IMG/VR virus record: IMGVR_UViG_3300037042_003829
Coordinates: 1 to 33,156 of that record
Reading direction: 5' to 3' (one strand)
Length of the DNA stretch: 33,156 nucleotides
Origin: a virus
The position numbers and the translations under genes are program-made. Under the pieces are notes generated by a model. The model was not told where the DNA came from. It saw only the letters and a list, made by a program, of their open reading frames with translations, and made no database searches. Positions 7,659-15,201 of this stretch are shown here, piece by piece (position 1 is the first letter of the stretch; every line of letters starts with the position of its first letter).

Positions 7659-8618
7659 ATGCCTTCAACAGCAAACAGTTTATCGGGGTTCCTTGCGGTA
7701 TTTGCCCAGCAATCCCTTGACGCATTCATTGCAGGAATGCCGCCCATCAACCTTTTCACAAAAAACTTCGACACTTCCATTGCTAATGGTGGTGTATCGG
7801 TAACTACACGTATCCCTACTACTTCATGGGGTGCTGCTAACGATTTGTCCACTAATGGTTGGGCAAGTACTGCTGCTTCTGCTTCCAGCATTACAGCAAC
7901 CCTTAAAGAACGTGCTTATGATATTCCTTTCAGTGAATTGGAATTTGCTACCATTACACCACAGATGTTAACCAATCTATACTTACCAGTTATGTCTAAA
8001 CAGTTGGCAAACAGTATCGTTGTGGATGCCATTCAGAACATTACTTCAAGTTATTTTACAAAGACAGTTACTTGTAACAGTTCTTCTTTGTTTACTTGCA
8101 CTGGTTCAAGTTCTTCCCTTCAAGCAGTTGCGACTAAACTTAGTAACCTTGAAATTCCAGAAGAAGGACGTTATGCCGTTGTTACACCAAATGTATATGA
8201 AGCATTGTCTGCCTATGTGATGCCTACATATATCTATGGTAATTCCAATGCGATTCAGAACTATAATGCACAGAAGTTGCTTAACTTTGACTTGTATAAG
8301 TATGCACGTTTATGGACTACGGGTTCAACGGGTGCATTGAAACCCCTTGGTGGTGACATCTATACAGCGGGTGACAAACTTGTTGGTTTTGCTGGTAATG
8401 CATCTGGATTGGTTGCTGCCATGCGTAGTCCGATTGATGTGAATAATGGACTTGTTCAAAGTGCGACTGCTACTGACCCTTCAAGTGGTATATCCCTTCA
8501 AACACGGTTAGTATATGATGTGTCCAAACCCATGTGGCGTTTGGCAGTTGTAAGTGTATTTGGTACTGCTGCTGGAAACCCCAATGGTATTGTTCCAATT
8601 ATCACTACTTCCGTATAA
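7659..8618 (+). CDS. Major capsid protein
   Basis: A 319-residue protein in the major capsid position, after protease and scaffold genes and before a strong terminator. It is rich in Ala, Ser and Thr, poor in charge, and has the alternating beta content and the late segment RSPIDVNNGLVQSATATDPSSGISLQTRLVYDVSKPMWRLAVVSVFG, which resembles the P-domain strands and last strand of HK97-fold coat proteins. The leader is the purine-rich one shared with the tail-tube gene, consistent with high expression. It may be closest to the P22-like coat families; a structure prediction would settle this. Confidence 0.88.
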   Translation: MPSTANSLSGFLAVFAQQSLDAFIAGMPPINLFTKNFDTSIANGGVSVTTRIPTTSWGAANDLSTNGWASTAASASSITATLKERAYDIPFSELEFATITPQMLTNLYLPVMSKQLANSIVVDAIQNITSSYFTKTVTCNSSSLFTCTGSSSSLQAVATKLSNLEIPEEGRYAVVTPNVYEALSAYVMPTYIYGNSNAIQNYNAQKLLNFDLYKYARLWTTGSTGALKPLGGDIYTAGDKLVGFAGNASGLVAAMRSPIDVNNGLVQSATATDPSSGISLQTRLVYDVSKPMWRLAVVSVFGTAAGNPNGIVPIITTSV

Positions 8619-8648
8619 TCTATAAAAACATAAGTAGTAAGAACACAC

Positions 8649-8675
8649 CCCCCTAGAAATAGGGGGTATTTTTTT
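8649..8675 (+). terminator. Intrinsic terminator after capsid gene
   Basis: A perfect 7-bp stem, CCCCCTA (8649-8655) with TAGGGGG (8660-8666), closed by a GAAA tetraloop and followed by TATTTTTTT. It should stop or attenuate transcription after the major capsid gene, so the downstream neck genes would be made at a lower level or restarted. Confidence 0.92.
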
Positions 8676-8684
8676 GCGTCATCA

Positions 8685-8705
8685 TTGACATCATACTATT
8701 ATTGT
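8685..8705 (+). promoter_or_regulatory. TTGACATCA start motif, copy 2
   Basis: TTGACATCA (8685-8693), a gap of 12 bases, then ATGGCATTA. The gene at 4146 also begins ATGGCATTA after the same motif and spacing, and both are preceded by GTCATCA. It begins 10 bases after the T-tract of the capsid terminator, so it marks the place where expression must restart. Confidence 0.6.
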
Positions 8706-9047
8706 ATGGCATTACAGGCAGATATTATAGCAGACTTAATCACTATTGAAGGTGAATTGGGAAATCCTACGTTTACATGGAAAACAGGAACCTATAACTT
8801 CATTCCTAGTATAAGTGAATTCAATAGGGAACTGGAAGACGGTGGTTTTTCTACTAATCAGTTAATGACGGCAACTGTAAGAAAACTAACATCTATGGGA
8901 ACCAATGTTTTCACCACTTTACCAACTGCCCAACAAATAATCACTTATAATATGGATGGTTCAACTTTTCGTATTGAAAGTATTCGACAAGATTCAACAG
9001 GTGCTTATTTTCGTCTTACTGCCGTATCAACTGTAAGGGGTATATAA
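8706..9047 (+). CDS. Head-tail connector / stopper protein
   Basis: A 113-residue protein just after the capsid gene, where lambda has its FI/FII genes. The C-terminal beta-rich segment GSTFRIESIRQDSTGAYFRLTAVSTVRG is typical of neck stopper or connector proteins, which have a small beta barrel. The ATG at 8706 was preferred to an in-frame TTG at 8685 because the latter is part of the start motif. The stop is followed after one base by the next gene. Role: forms part of the neck that closes the filled head. Confidence 0.68.
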   Translation: MALQADIIADLITIEGELGNPTFTWKTGTYNFIPSISEFNRELEDGGFSTNQLMTATVRKLTSMGTNVFTTLPTAQQIITYNMDGSTFRIESIRQDSTGAYFRLTAVSTVRGI

Positions 9048-9048
9048 T

Positions 9049-9714
9049 ATGGATTTTAAAGTTGAAGTAGATATGAAACGCTTTGATGATGTATTCAAGG
9101 ACTATATGTATTTCAGTAAGAAACAACCAGCAGAAATCGTCAATGCCAAATTATATTTTATAGCATTGGAATCCATGAATCTTACCAAGAAAGCAGATGG
9201 TAATGCCATACGTAGTCAATTATCTAAACCTTCCCATAAGAATCCTAAATTGACACTTGGACAGATATTGGCATATGCTGACCTAAAGAAACGTGGTAAA
9301 ATGCCAAAGAAAAGTAGAACATTGGCAGGAAAAGTAGAAAAATTCATTAAACGAAGAATACATAATATTCAGTTTTTACGTAGTGGATGGATTCCTGCGA
9401 TGAAAAAGTTGGATTTCTGGAATAAAAGGGGTGATATAAGATTTGTAAAAAGATATGCCCCCAAAAAACCAGAAGGAATAAAAACTTATGGTAAAGAAAA
9501 AGGTTCGGCAAATCCAGCAGCATTAAATGAAAGTCGTGTAAGGGGATGGATAGAAAACTGGATTGGTCAAGGTAAACAAGCAAGTACAACTGTAACCAAT
9601 ATATTAAGGGATGGATTACAGAAAGGTGTTAATAAAGAAATAGCATCAATGCGTATATATATTGAAAAGAAATTCAATACAAAGCATGATGAAATGAAAC
9701 GAAAAGGAATGTAA
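9049..9714 (+). CDS. Tail completion / neck protein
   Basis: A 221-residue, strongly basic protein. FLRSGWIPAMKKLDFWNKRGD (about residues 110-130) matches the pattern FxRxGWxPA seen in gpZ-like and HK97-gp10-like neck proteins, which bind the top of the tail. The long C-terminal helix (SRVRGWIENWIGQGKQASTTVTNILRDGLQKGVNKEIASMRIYIEKKFN) is also typical. It lies between the connector and tail-terminator candidates, as expected for this role. The assignment to gpZ-like proteins is based on pattern and order. Confidence 0.65.
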   Translation: MDFKVEVDMKRFDDVFKDYMYFSKKQPAEIVNAKLYFIALESMNLTKKADGNAIRSQLSKPSHKNPKLTLGQILAYADLKKRGKMPKKSRTLAGKVEKFIKRRIHNIQFLRSGWIPAMKKLDFWNKRGDIRFVKRYAPKKPEGIKTYGKEKGSANPAALNESRVRGWIENWIGQGKQASTTVTNILRDGLQKGVNKEIASMRIYIEKKFNTKHDEMKRKGM

Positions 9715-9723
9715 TTCAATTTT

Positions 9724-10092
9724 ATGTCAAATATAATCAATATAAACGGACAAGTTGTTCTTACCAATAATAATATGCGAAATATTGGTGCTATTACAAC
9801 TGCCCTAACAACAACGGGCAGTAATAATATATCCAATGTAATGAATGTTACAACGGGTTCATGGGCAGTTATATCGCAGGGAAGTAATGCTGATTTTCGA
9901 TTTGGATACTTTGTAAATCTTGATACAACGTCCAGTGTTGCCATTGCTGTAAATAGTTCAGCAAGTGTAGCATCATATTTATTGCCGGGGGACTTCTGTA
10001 TATTAACCTATAGTGGTAGTCCTGCTTTATATGCTTCTGGCAGTGGTGCCAATGGAACAGTATTACTACAGTATATACTTTCTGAAAAGTAA
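9724..10092 (+). CDS. Small beta-rich virion protein (putative)
   Basis: A 122-residue protein, rich in Ser, Asn, Gly and Val with almost no charge, so probably an all-beta virion component. The segment DFRFGYFVNLDTTSSVAIAVNSSASVASYLLPGDFCILTYSGSPALYA has the look of a small jelly-roll or barrel. Placed between the neck and tail-terminator genes, it could be a decoration protein or an additional neck component. I do not recognise a family. Confidence 0.6.
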   Translation: MSNIININGQVVLTNNNMRNIGAITTALTTTGSNNISNVMNVTTGSWAVISQGSNADFRFGYFVNLDTTSSVAIAVNSSASVASYLLPGDFCILTYSGSPALYASGSGANGTVLLQYILSEK

Positions 10093-10097
10093 TAGAT

Positions 10098-10535
10098 ATG
10101 CCAACATATTATACACCATCTACTGCCGTTGAAAATACTATAATAAGTTATATTAGTAGAAGTGTAGGTGCTTATCTACCAACTGATATGAATTATTATA
10201 CGGGAATGGATAATGGGGATAAGATTGCCCCTGCCATTATTGTAGCATGTCATAGTAGCATGGAAGTATATTTCAATTCAAGGGTATATTCCTTTGATGT
10301 TGATATTTCCGTCAAGGACATTGCTGCCGATACAACTAAAATACAATTTGATAGTGCTAGTGCGGAAGTCTTCGCTTTATTTGGTGACAGTAAGAAAATG
10401 ATTTCGCACAGCAATGTCTATAGTTCGGGAAGTTTTTATACTTACCAAACGCAAACAATGAATTTGGGAAATAATCACGATGAAGATGCGTGGTCATCCG
10501 TCCTAAATATAAAACTAATAGGTGCCTTGATATAA
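10098..10535 (+). CDS. Tail terminator protein, gpU-like (putative)
   Basis: A 145-residue protein in the lambda U position, just before the tail-tube gene. The pattern fits tail terminators: an N-terminal helix, GDKIAPAIIVACHSS followed by beta strands VYSFDVDISVKDIAADT, then DSASAEVFALFG helix and a C-terminal strand VLNIKLIGALI. Such proteins cap the tail tube and bind the neck. Starts five bases after the previous stop. Moderate certainty, from order and secondary-structure pattern. Confidence 0.62.
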   Translation: MPTYYTPSTAVENTIISYISRSVGAYLPTDMNYYTGMDNGDKIAPAIIVACHSSMEVYFNSRVYSFDVDISVKDIAADTTKIQFDSASAEVFALFGDSKKMISHSNVYSSGSFYTYQTQTMNLGNNHDEDAWSSVLNIKLIGALI

Positions 10536-10564
10536 TGGCACATACACAGAAAGAATAAATATAT

Positions 10565-10984
10565 ATGCCACAAACAGCACAAAATATGCCTGCCCAAGCA
10601 TACCAAGGTCTAAATTTGAATTGGGGATTGGGTGCCACAGATTACGCAATCAGCGGTGTTACAGGATTGTTTCAAACATCCGATACTGAACTGAAATATG
10701 ATGAAATGGAAATACGGGACCAACGGGGTAACGTCAAAGCATGGGTTGGGTATAATCCAACGGACGGGGGAACCATTGAATATGTAGTATCAACCACAGC
10801 ATCTGCTGCCGGTAATGCTTCTATTTCTTATCCTTCCCAAGGAACAAAGATTACCATTACTGCTGCTGCCGATGAACCTATTAGTGGGTCGTCATGGATT
10901 GTCCAAGGTGTAACAGTAAGAAAATCCAATACAGATGCTTGTAAAGTATCATTGAAAGTAATCCGTTACGGTGGAATTTCCTAA
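10565..10984 (+). CDS. Major tail tube protein (putative)
   Basis: A 139-residue beta-rich protein placed before the tape-measure block. The plan fits a short tail-tube protein: strands around DTELKYDEMEIRDQRGNVKAWVGYN, then GTIEYVVSTTAS, a GTKITITAAAD strand and a final VTVRKSNTDACKVSLKVIRYG pair. Its leader, AGAAAGAATAAATATATATGCC, is nearly the same as that of the capsid gene, and an intrinsic terminator follows, both as expected for an abundant structural protein. Confidence 0.72.
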   Translation: MPQTAQNMPAQAYQGLNLNWGLGATDYAISGVTGLFQTSDTELKYDEMEIRDQRGNVKAWVGYNPTDGGTIEYVVSTTASAAGNASISYPSQGTKITITAAADEPISGSSWIVQGVTVRKSNTDACKVSLKVIRYGGIS

Positions 10985-11014
10985 GTAATAGTAGTATAGG
11001 AATATAAATAGTCG

Positions 11015-11050
11015 GGATGGTATTCTAGCAATAGTTTACCATCCTTTTTT
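11015..11050 (+). terminator. Intrinsic terminator after tail-tube gene
   Basis: GGATGGTA (11015-11022) pairs with TACCATCC (11037-11044), an 8-bp stem with a 14-base loop, followed directly by six T. It separates the highly expressed tail-tube gene from the chaperone and tape-measure genes. Confidence 0.88.
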
Positions 11051-11058
11051 ATTCTTCA

Positions 11059-11077
11059 TTGACATCACCCTATGATT
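11059..11077 (+). promoter_or_regulatory. TTGACATCA start motif, copy 3
   Basis: TTGACATCA at 11059-11067 follows the T-tract of the terminator by eight bases. The ATG at 11078 is 10 bases downstream and continues ATGGG, like the ATGG of the other copies; the ATG at 11072 is only 4 bases away. This favours 11078 as the start. Confidence 0.52.
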
Positions 11078-11677
11078 ATGGGTAAAACACCAGATTATAC
11101 AGCATATAGATATACGGATGCCGTCATACCAATCACATTTAGTATATGTGGGGTTGAATTGAAACCCCTATGTCTTGGTCATTTACTTGTTCTTGAAAAA
11201 CTGGAAAATCCCATTATTAGTAAGGAAGAATTATCCTGTAATATGGAAGAAGGAATGTTATGGTTTTTTAATGCTTTACTGGTATGTGCTTTATCCTATG
11301 AAGATAATATAAAATATCTAAATGATGATAAATTATATAAAGAACTTATTGATGAATTTACAGCAAATCTACTGATAAACATTGAAAAGGATAAGGACTG
11401 GAATATATTCGCTAAAATACAACTATTCAAGGAATATATGAATTTCCACCTTGATATACCCATCTATACGGAAGAAAGAACGGATAATTCCCTTCCTTCT
11501 GGTACAGATTGGAAACAAAACATATATCTTGTATTCAAGAAGATGGGATATAAAGATACGGAAATATATAATATGAATATTAGAAGACTATTCTATGAAT
11601 GGTGTTCCTATGCAGAATCCGAAGGTGGTATAAAAGTTATGAATAGATATGATTTACAAATGATGGGAAAACTATAA
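11078..11677 (+). CDS. Tail assembly chaperone-like protein
   Basis: A 199-residue protein (201 if the ATG at 11072 is used). It lies between tail-tube and tape-measure genes, the place of lambda G/GT, whose products coat the tape measure during tail assembly. The N-terminal half (IPITFSICGVELKPLCLGHLLVLEKLENPIIS) is strand-rich and the rest is helical and acidic, in keeping with such chaperones. I see no obvious overlapping -1 frame extension of the G/GT kind, because the tape-measure gene starts one base after the stop. Function inferred from order. Confidence 0.6.
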   Translation: MGKTPDYTAYRYTDAVIPITFSICGVELKPLCLGHLLVLEKLENPIISKEELSCNMEEGMLWFFNALLVCALSYEDNIKYLNDDKLYKELIDEFTANLLINIEKDKDWNIFAKIQLFKEYMNFHLDIPIYTEERTDNSLPSGTDWKQNIYLVFKKMGYKDTEIYNMNIRRLFYEWCSYAESEGGIKVMNRYDLQMMGKL

Positions 11678-11678
11678 T

Positions 11679-13439
11679 ATGGCAATATCTGGTATAAAAT
11701 TCACAATTGATGCTGATAATACAAAGTCATTATCGGCAATCAAACAAGTAATGTATGCTGCCAAGGATGCTGGTAAGCAGATACAGGAAGCATTTGGTGC
11801 TAAACTTAAACAAGTAATTAGTGTTACTGCCATTGAAGAAGGAATACGACGTACAGCAGAATGGGCAGCAGAAGTTGATAGATTTAGTAAATCCCTTAAT
11901 ATATCACGGGAAGCAATGCAGACCTTGAATGTCATAAGTCAACGAACCGGAACAAGTATGGATACTGTTCAGGGCATGTTTGAAAATATAAATAAAGCAC
12001 GTAATGAAGCATTGAAGGGTAATCAAGATATGATTAAATCCTTTGCTAGATTGGGGGTAGCAATGTCTGACCTAAAGAAGATGACACCTTCCCAATTATT
12101 CAGTGAAACAATGGGTAAGATAAATATTGATAAGTCGGATAATCTTCAACGGGCAGCAATTCAAGATATTACAGGAACACCGGAAGGAACCATTGAAGGA
12201 TTTCAGGAAGGAATGGATGGTAAATCTTTTACAGAAACACAATCAGACTTATTAAAAGAAGGTAGCATTCAACCGGAAGAAGTTGTCGGTGGTATAGCAA
12301 AACAATGGGCAGATTTAAAGTCATCGGGGGAAGAATTATGGACATCAATGGCACCTATAGTTGAAATATTACTTGGTATATTTCGTATGATGGTTGATAC
12401 ATTGGGTGCTGTATTTGATGTTATAAATAGTTTGGGTAGTATTCTAATGGGAATAGTTACCTTAGATGGTGAAAAAATAAAAAAAGCATTCATGGATTTA
12501 TTTGGTTTATTTGCCAACCTTGGATATGGATTGGGAAAATTTGTAACAGGAATATTGGAACTAATACCGGGGGTAAAGAAACTTGGTATGACGGAAGGTA
12601 TTCAGAAAATACAAGATGAAGCAAATAAAGGTGCAGGAATATCAAAGAAGATGATTAAACATGGGGAAGGGGCAGGGGAAATGCTTGGAACTTATTTGGG
12701 GGGTGAACTTATTGGTGCTGCTGGTCGTACAAGTCTTGGTAATAAGATAGTTAATAAAGCATTAAATCCTATCGGCGTTGATGCAACAGCATATACGGAA
12801 GGAATGACTGCTAGGCAAGCCGTGCCTAAAAAATTTGGAATTCATAAAAAAAGGGAATCATTAAGTTTAAAAACAAGAAACGCAATAGATTCCCAAATAA
12901 AAAGACAGATGGAAAATTTAAAACAAAAACCTGTAAAAGAACTTACATTGGAAGAAACCGAAGCATTGAAATGGTATGAACAATGGTCGCAAGATATTGG
13001 TAAAAAAATGGGAAATGAAACAGGATTTTCTACTACCAAAAAAAGTCTGGAAGGAAATAAACTTGAACAATTTATGGGAAAATGGGGTAGTAAAGGATTG
13101 TCTGCCGTTGGTAAATATCTTCCTATTTCTGCTACATCAACAACAGCAGGATGGTCAGAAGCACAGGAAGCAAGAAAAGGGGCAAAACCTATTACAGAAC
13201 GTGGTCCTATTAGTCCAATGTTTTCAGGGGGTATTAGTGGTATGGGGGATATTGGTGGTAGTGCCAATCTAAAAATTGGTGGTATGTTTGGTCAGTCCAC
13301 CAATAAACTAATAAAATTGAATACAGATATGGTAACATTACTATCAGTCATTAAAGATAATACAAGTATATTTGCTAATAATCAGCAACTATCTGGTGGT
13401 GGTAGTAATAACTTTGGTGGTATGTCAGGTGGAATGTAA
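11679..13439 (+). CDS. Tape measure protein
   Basis: A 586-residue protein with the classical tape-measure build: long helices (IKQVMYAAKDAGKQIQEAFGAKLKQ; SREAMQTLNVISQRTGTSMDTVQGMFENINKARNEALKG), two hydrophobic stretches at about 228-268 and 277-310, and a Gly-rich C-terminus ending GGGSNNFGGMSGGM. It sets tail length and would be ejected with the DNA. By the usual rule of about 0.15 nm per residue the tail would be roughly 90 nm, a siphovirus tail. Start one base after the chaperone-like stop. Confidence 0.85.
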   Translation: MAISGIKFTIDADNTKSLSAIKQVMYAAKDAGKQIQEAFGAKLKQVISVTAIEEGIRRTAEWAAEVDRFSKSLNISREAMQTLNVISQRTGTSMDTVQGMFENINKARNEALKGNQDMIKSFARLGVAMSDLKKMTPSQLFSETMGKINIDKSDNLQRAAIQDITGTPEGTIEGFQEGMDGKSFTETQSDLLKEGSIQPEEVVGGIAKQWADLKSSGEELWTSMAPIVEILLGIFRMMVDTLGAVFDVINSLGSILMGIVTLDGEKIKKAFMDLFGLFANLGYGLGKFVTGILELIPGVKKLGMTEGIQKIQDEANKGAGISKKMIKHGEGAGEMLGTYLGGELIGAAGRTSLGNKIVNKALNPIGVDATAYTEGMTARQAVPKKFGIHKKRESLSLKTRNAIDSQIKRQMENLKQKPVKELTLEETEALKWYEQWSQDIGKKMGNETGFSTTKKSLEGNKLEQFMGKWGSKGLSAVGKYLPISATSTTAGWSEAQEARKGAKPITERGPISPMFSGGISGMGDIGGSANLKIGGMFGQSTNKLIKLNTDMVTLLSVIKDNTSIFANNQQLSGGGSNNFGGMSGGM

Positions 13440-13456
13440 TATAGAAGGAATATAAT

Positions 13457-14497
13457 ATGGCAATAACAGCAAATAACAGTAATACATTGAACTACTATCA
13501 AAGTGGTAATCTATCCTATTCGGAAACAACATCATACTGTTGGCCTGACCCATTTAGGACACTTACTAGTCCCTATAAAGCATTATCTTTTCCCCTTGGA
13601 ACAGGTATCATGCTTCAGGCAAGACAAGTTCAATTCACCCCCAACACATTGGGTTCAACGACCCATATATATACTAGTCCTTTATATGCCGATATGGTTG
13701 GACTGGCAGCATACTTTGCAGATTGGGGATGTTCTTATAATATACAGGAAGGACCAATTCATACTATAACGGTAACATGTCCGTGGGATACCATTACCAC
13801 ACAGGATTGGTATATTAGTATATATGCAAGTGAACAGTGGGAAATTGTTCCCAATCAGATTACAAAGGAATTAAAGAATGCTGGATTGTTATATGATTGT
13901 TTCCTACCTTCTTCCCCAACCAATCTTGTAATACTTCCCAATCTATTAAAACTTGCCGTTGATTATGGTAGAAAGAATGATGTGGGTATTACATTAAGTG
14001 GTAGTGATATGAATCCTACATTGATAAGTGATATAACACCTTATCTTCCTGCTGCCAAACAAACATTGGATTACTATAAAATGGGTATTGATGGTGTTCC
14101 TAATTATTCGCAAACTGTCAAAAGAACGGCAGTCATTGATAAGAATAATAAGAATATGGCATTTCAGAAACAGATTGATGCTACACAGGCATCCCTTAGT
14201 AAGACAACAGGAACAAATAACTTTATTTTATCAACACCTGATTTAATAAAATATTATGATATTCCTGCCGATACTGTTGGTAAGTTTCTTATGCCATCCT
14301 ATAAGAAGAAGATGACTATTACCAATGTAGATGAAGCAACATATTATTCCTTTGCAGGATGGTTGGTAAAACCCCCTTCTTTTCAATTTATTGGACGTAA
14401 TAAAGTTCAATTAACACAGGAATTTGTATGGGATGAATGGTTGGAAGGACTATACTATATATATTCTTCCGTAAATGATTTTGTAGGTGTAAACTAA
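13457..14497 (+). CDS. Distal tail protein (putative)
   Basis: A 346-residue protein directly after the tape measure, where siphophages encode the distal tail protein. It is beta-rich at the N-terminus (SFPLGTGIMLQARQVQFTPNTLGSTTHIYTSPLYADMVGLAAYFADWGCSYNIQEGPIHTITVTCPW) and ends in an aromatic segment, QLTQEFVWDEWLEGLYYIYSS. No recognised family. The leader AGAAGGAATATAATATGGC contains a purine-rich stretch at a plausible ribosome-binding distance. Probably part of the tail tip. Confidence 0.6.
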   Translation: MAITANNSNTLNYYQSGNLSYSETTSYCWPDPFRTLTSPYKALSFPLGTGIMLQARQVQFTPNTLGSTTHIYTSPLYADMVGLAAYFADWGCSYNIQEGPIHTITVTCPWDTITTQDWYISIYASEQWEIVPNQITKELKNAGLLYDCFLPSSPTNLVILPNLLKLAVDYGRKNDVGITLSGSDMNPTLISDITPYLPAAKQTLDYYKMGIDGVPNYSQTVKRTAVIDKNNKNMAFQKQIDATQASLSKTTGTNNFILSTPDLIKYYDIPADTVGKFLMPSYKKKMTITNVDEATYYSFAGWLVKPPSFQFIGRNKVQLTQEFVWDEWLEGLYYIYSSVNDFVGVN

Positions 14498-14509
14498 GTA
14501 ACTAATTAT

Positions 14510-15193
14510 ATGTCACATATACGTCCCTTACCACCCATATCTGAACAAGATTCTTTTTTTACTAATCTTGGTCAATCCGTCAATAATAATAATATTGTGG
14601 GCGGTAATGGTATATCTGTTAGCAAGGGTCATAATGGTCTTGTCGTAAAGAATAATCTTCCCCTTAATAATACAAATAATATGAAGTATAGGGGAACATT
14701 CAATGTTTCTTCTTCTTATAATATATATGATGTTGTATTTGTTGACCCCAATATTACTTATACCAATATATCAAGTACAGGTAGTGGTAGTGTAAATATT
14801 CCCTATGAAGCAACGGCATCCTATAATAGACCACCAATCTGTGCTGGATTATTTATATGTTGTAATAATATAATGCCTTATCAGTTTACAGAAGGATATG
14901 TTACCGGTAGTTTATTACCAGCATATACATCCATGTCAAGGACACTTAATCCTGATGGATATAGATTTCATCGATTCAATGTCTATTATCCCATATATCC
15001 CCTTATTCCAACAAGTAGTCGTTCTTGGATAAGTCAAAGTGGTTTTTACACTGTCGTAAATCAAACTTATTGGTTTCCCCTAACACCCTATGTTCCAGCA
15101 AGATTTTGTTATAATAATGCAGAAACAACAATGTTTATTGCTGGTATGGTTAGTGGTTCAACATTTGATATGACAAAGTTACCGTATATTTAA
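14510..15193 (+). CDS. Tail tip structural protein (putative)
   Basis: A 227-residue protein, low in charge and very rich in Tyr, Pro, Asn and Ser, with likely extended beta structure. MKYRGTFNVSSSYNIYDVVFVD (about residues 58-80) resembles the small carbohydrate-binding-like modules (GxFNxxxxYxxxDVV) found in phage tail proteins. It sits between the distal tail candidate and a large Cys-rich tail protein, all with short spacers. Likely a component of the tail tip or receptor-binding apparatus; no family recognised. Confidence 0.6.
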   Translation: MSHIRPLPPISEQDSFFTNLGQSVNNNNIVGGNGISVSKGHNGLVVKNNLPLNNTNNMKYRGTFNVSSSYNIYDVVFVDPNITYTNISSTGSGSVNIPYEATASYNRPPICAGLFICCNNIMPYQFTEGYVTGSLLPAYTSMSRTLNPDGYRFHRFNVYYPIYPLIPTSSRSWISQSGFYTVVNQTYWFPLTPYVPARFCYNNAETTMFIAGMVSGSTFDMTKLPYI

Positions 15194-15201
15194 TATACCA
15201 T

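Noticed and set aside
8351-8361. GTGACATC in the capsid gene as another start motif copy
   Set aside because: It lacks the first T and final A and no ATG lies at the right distance.
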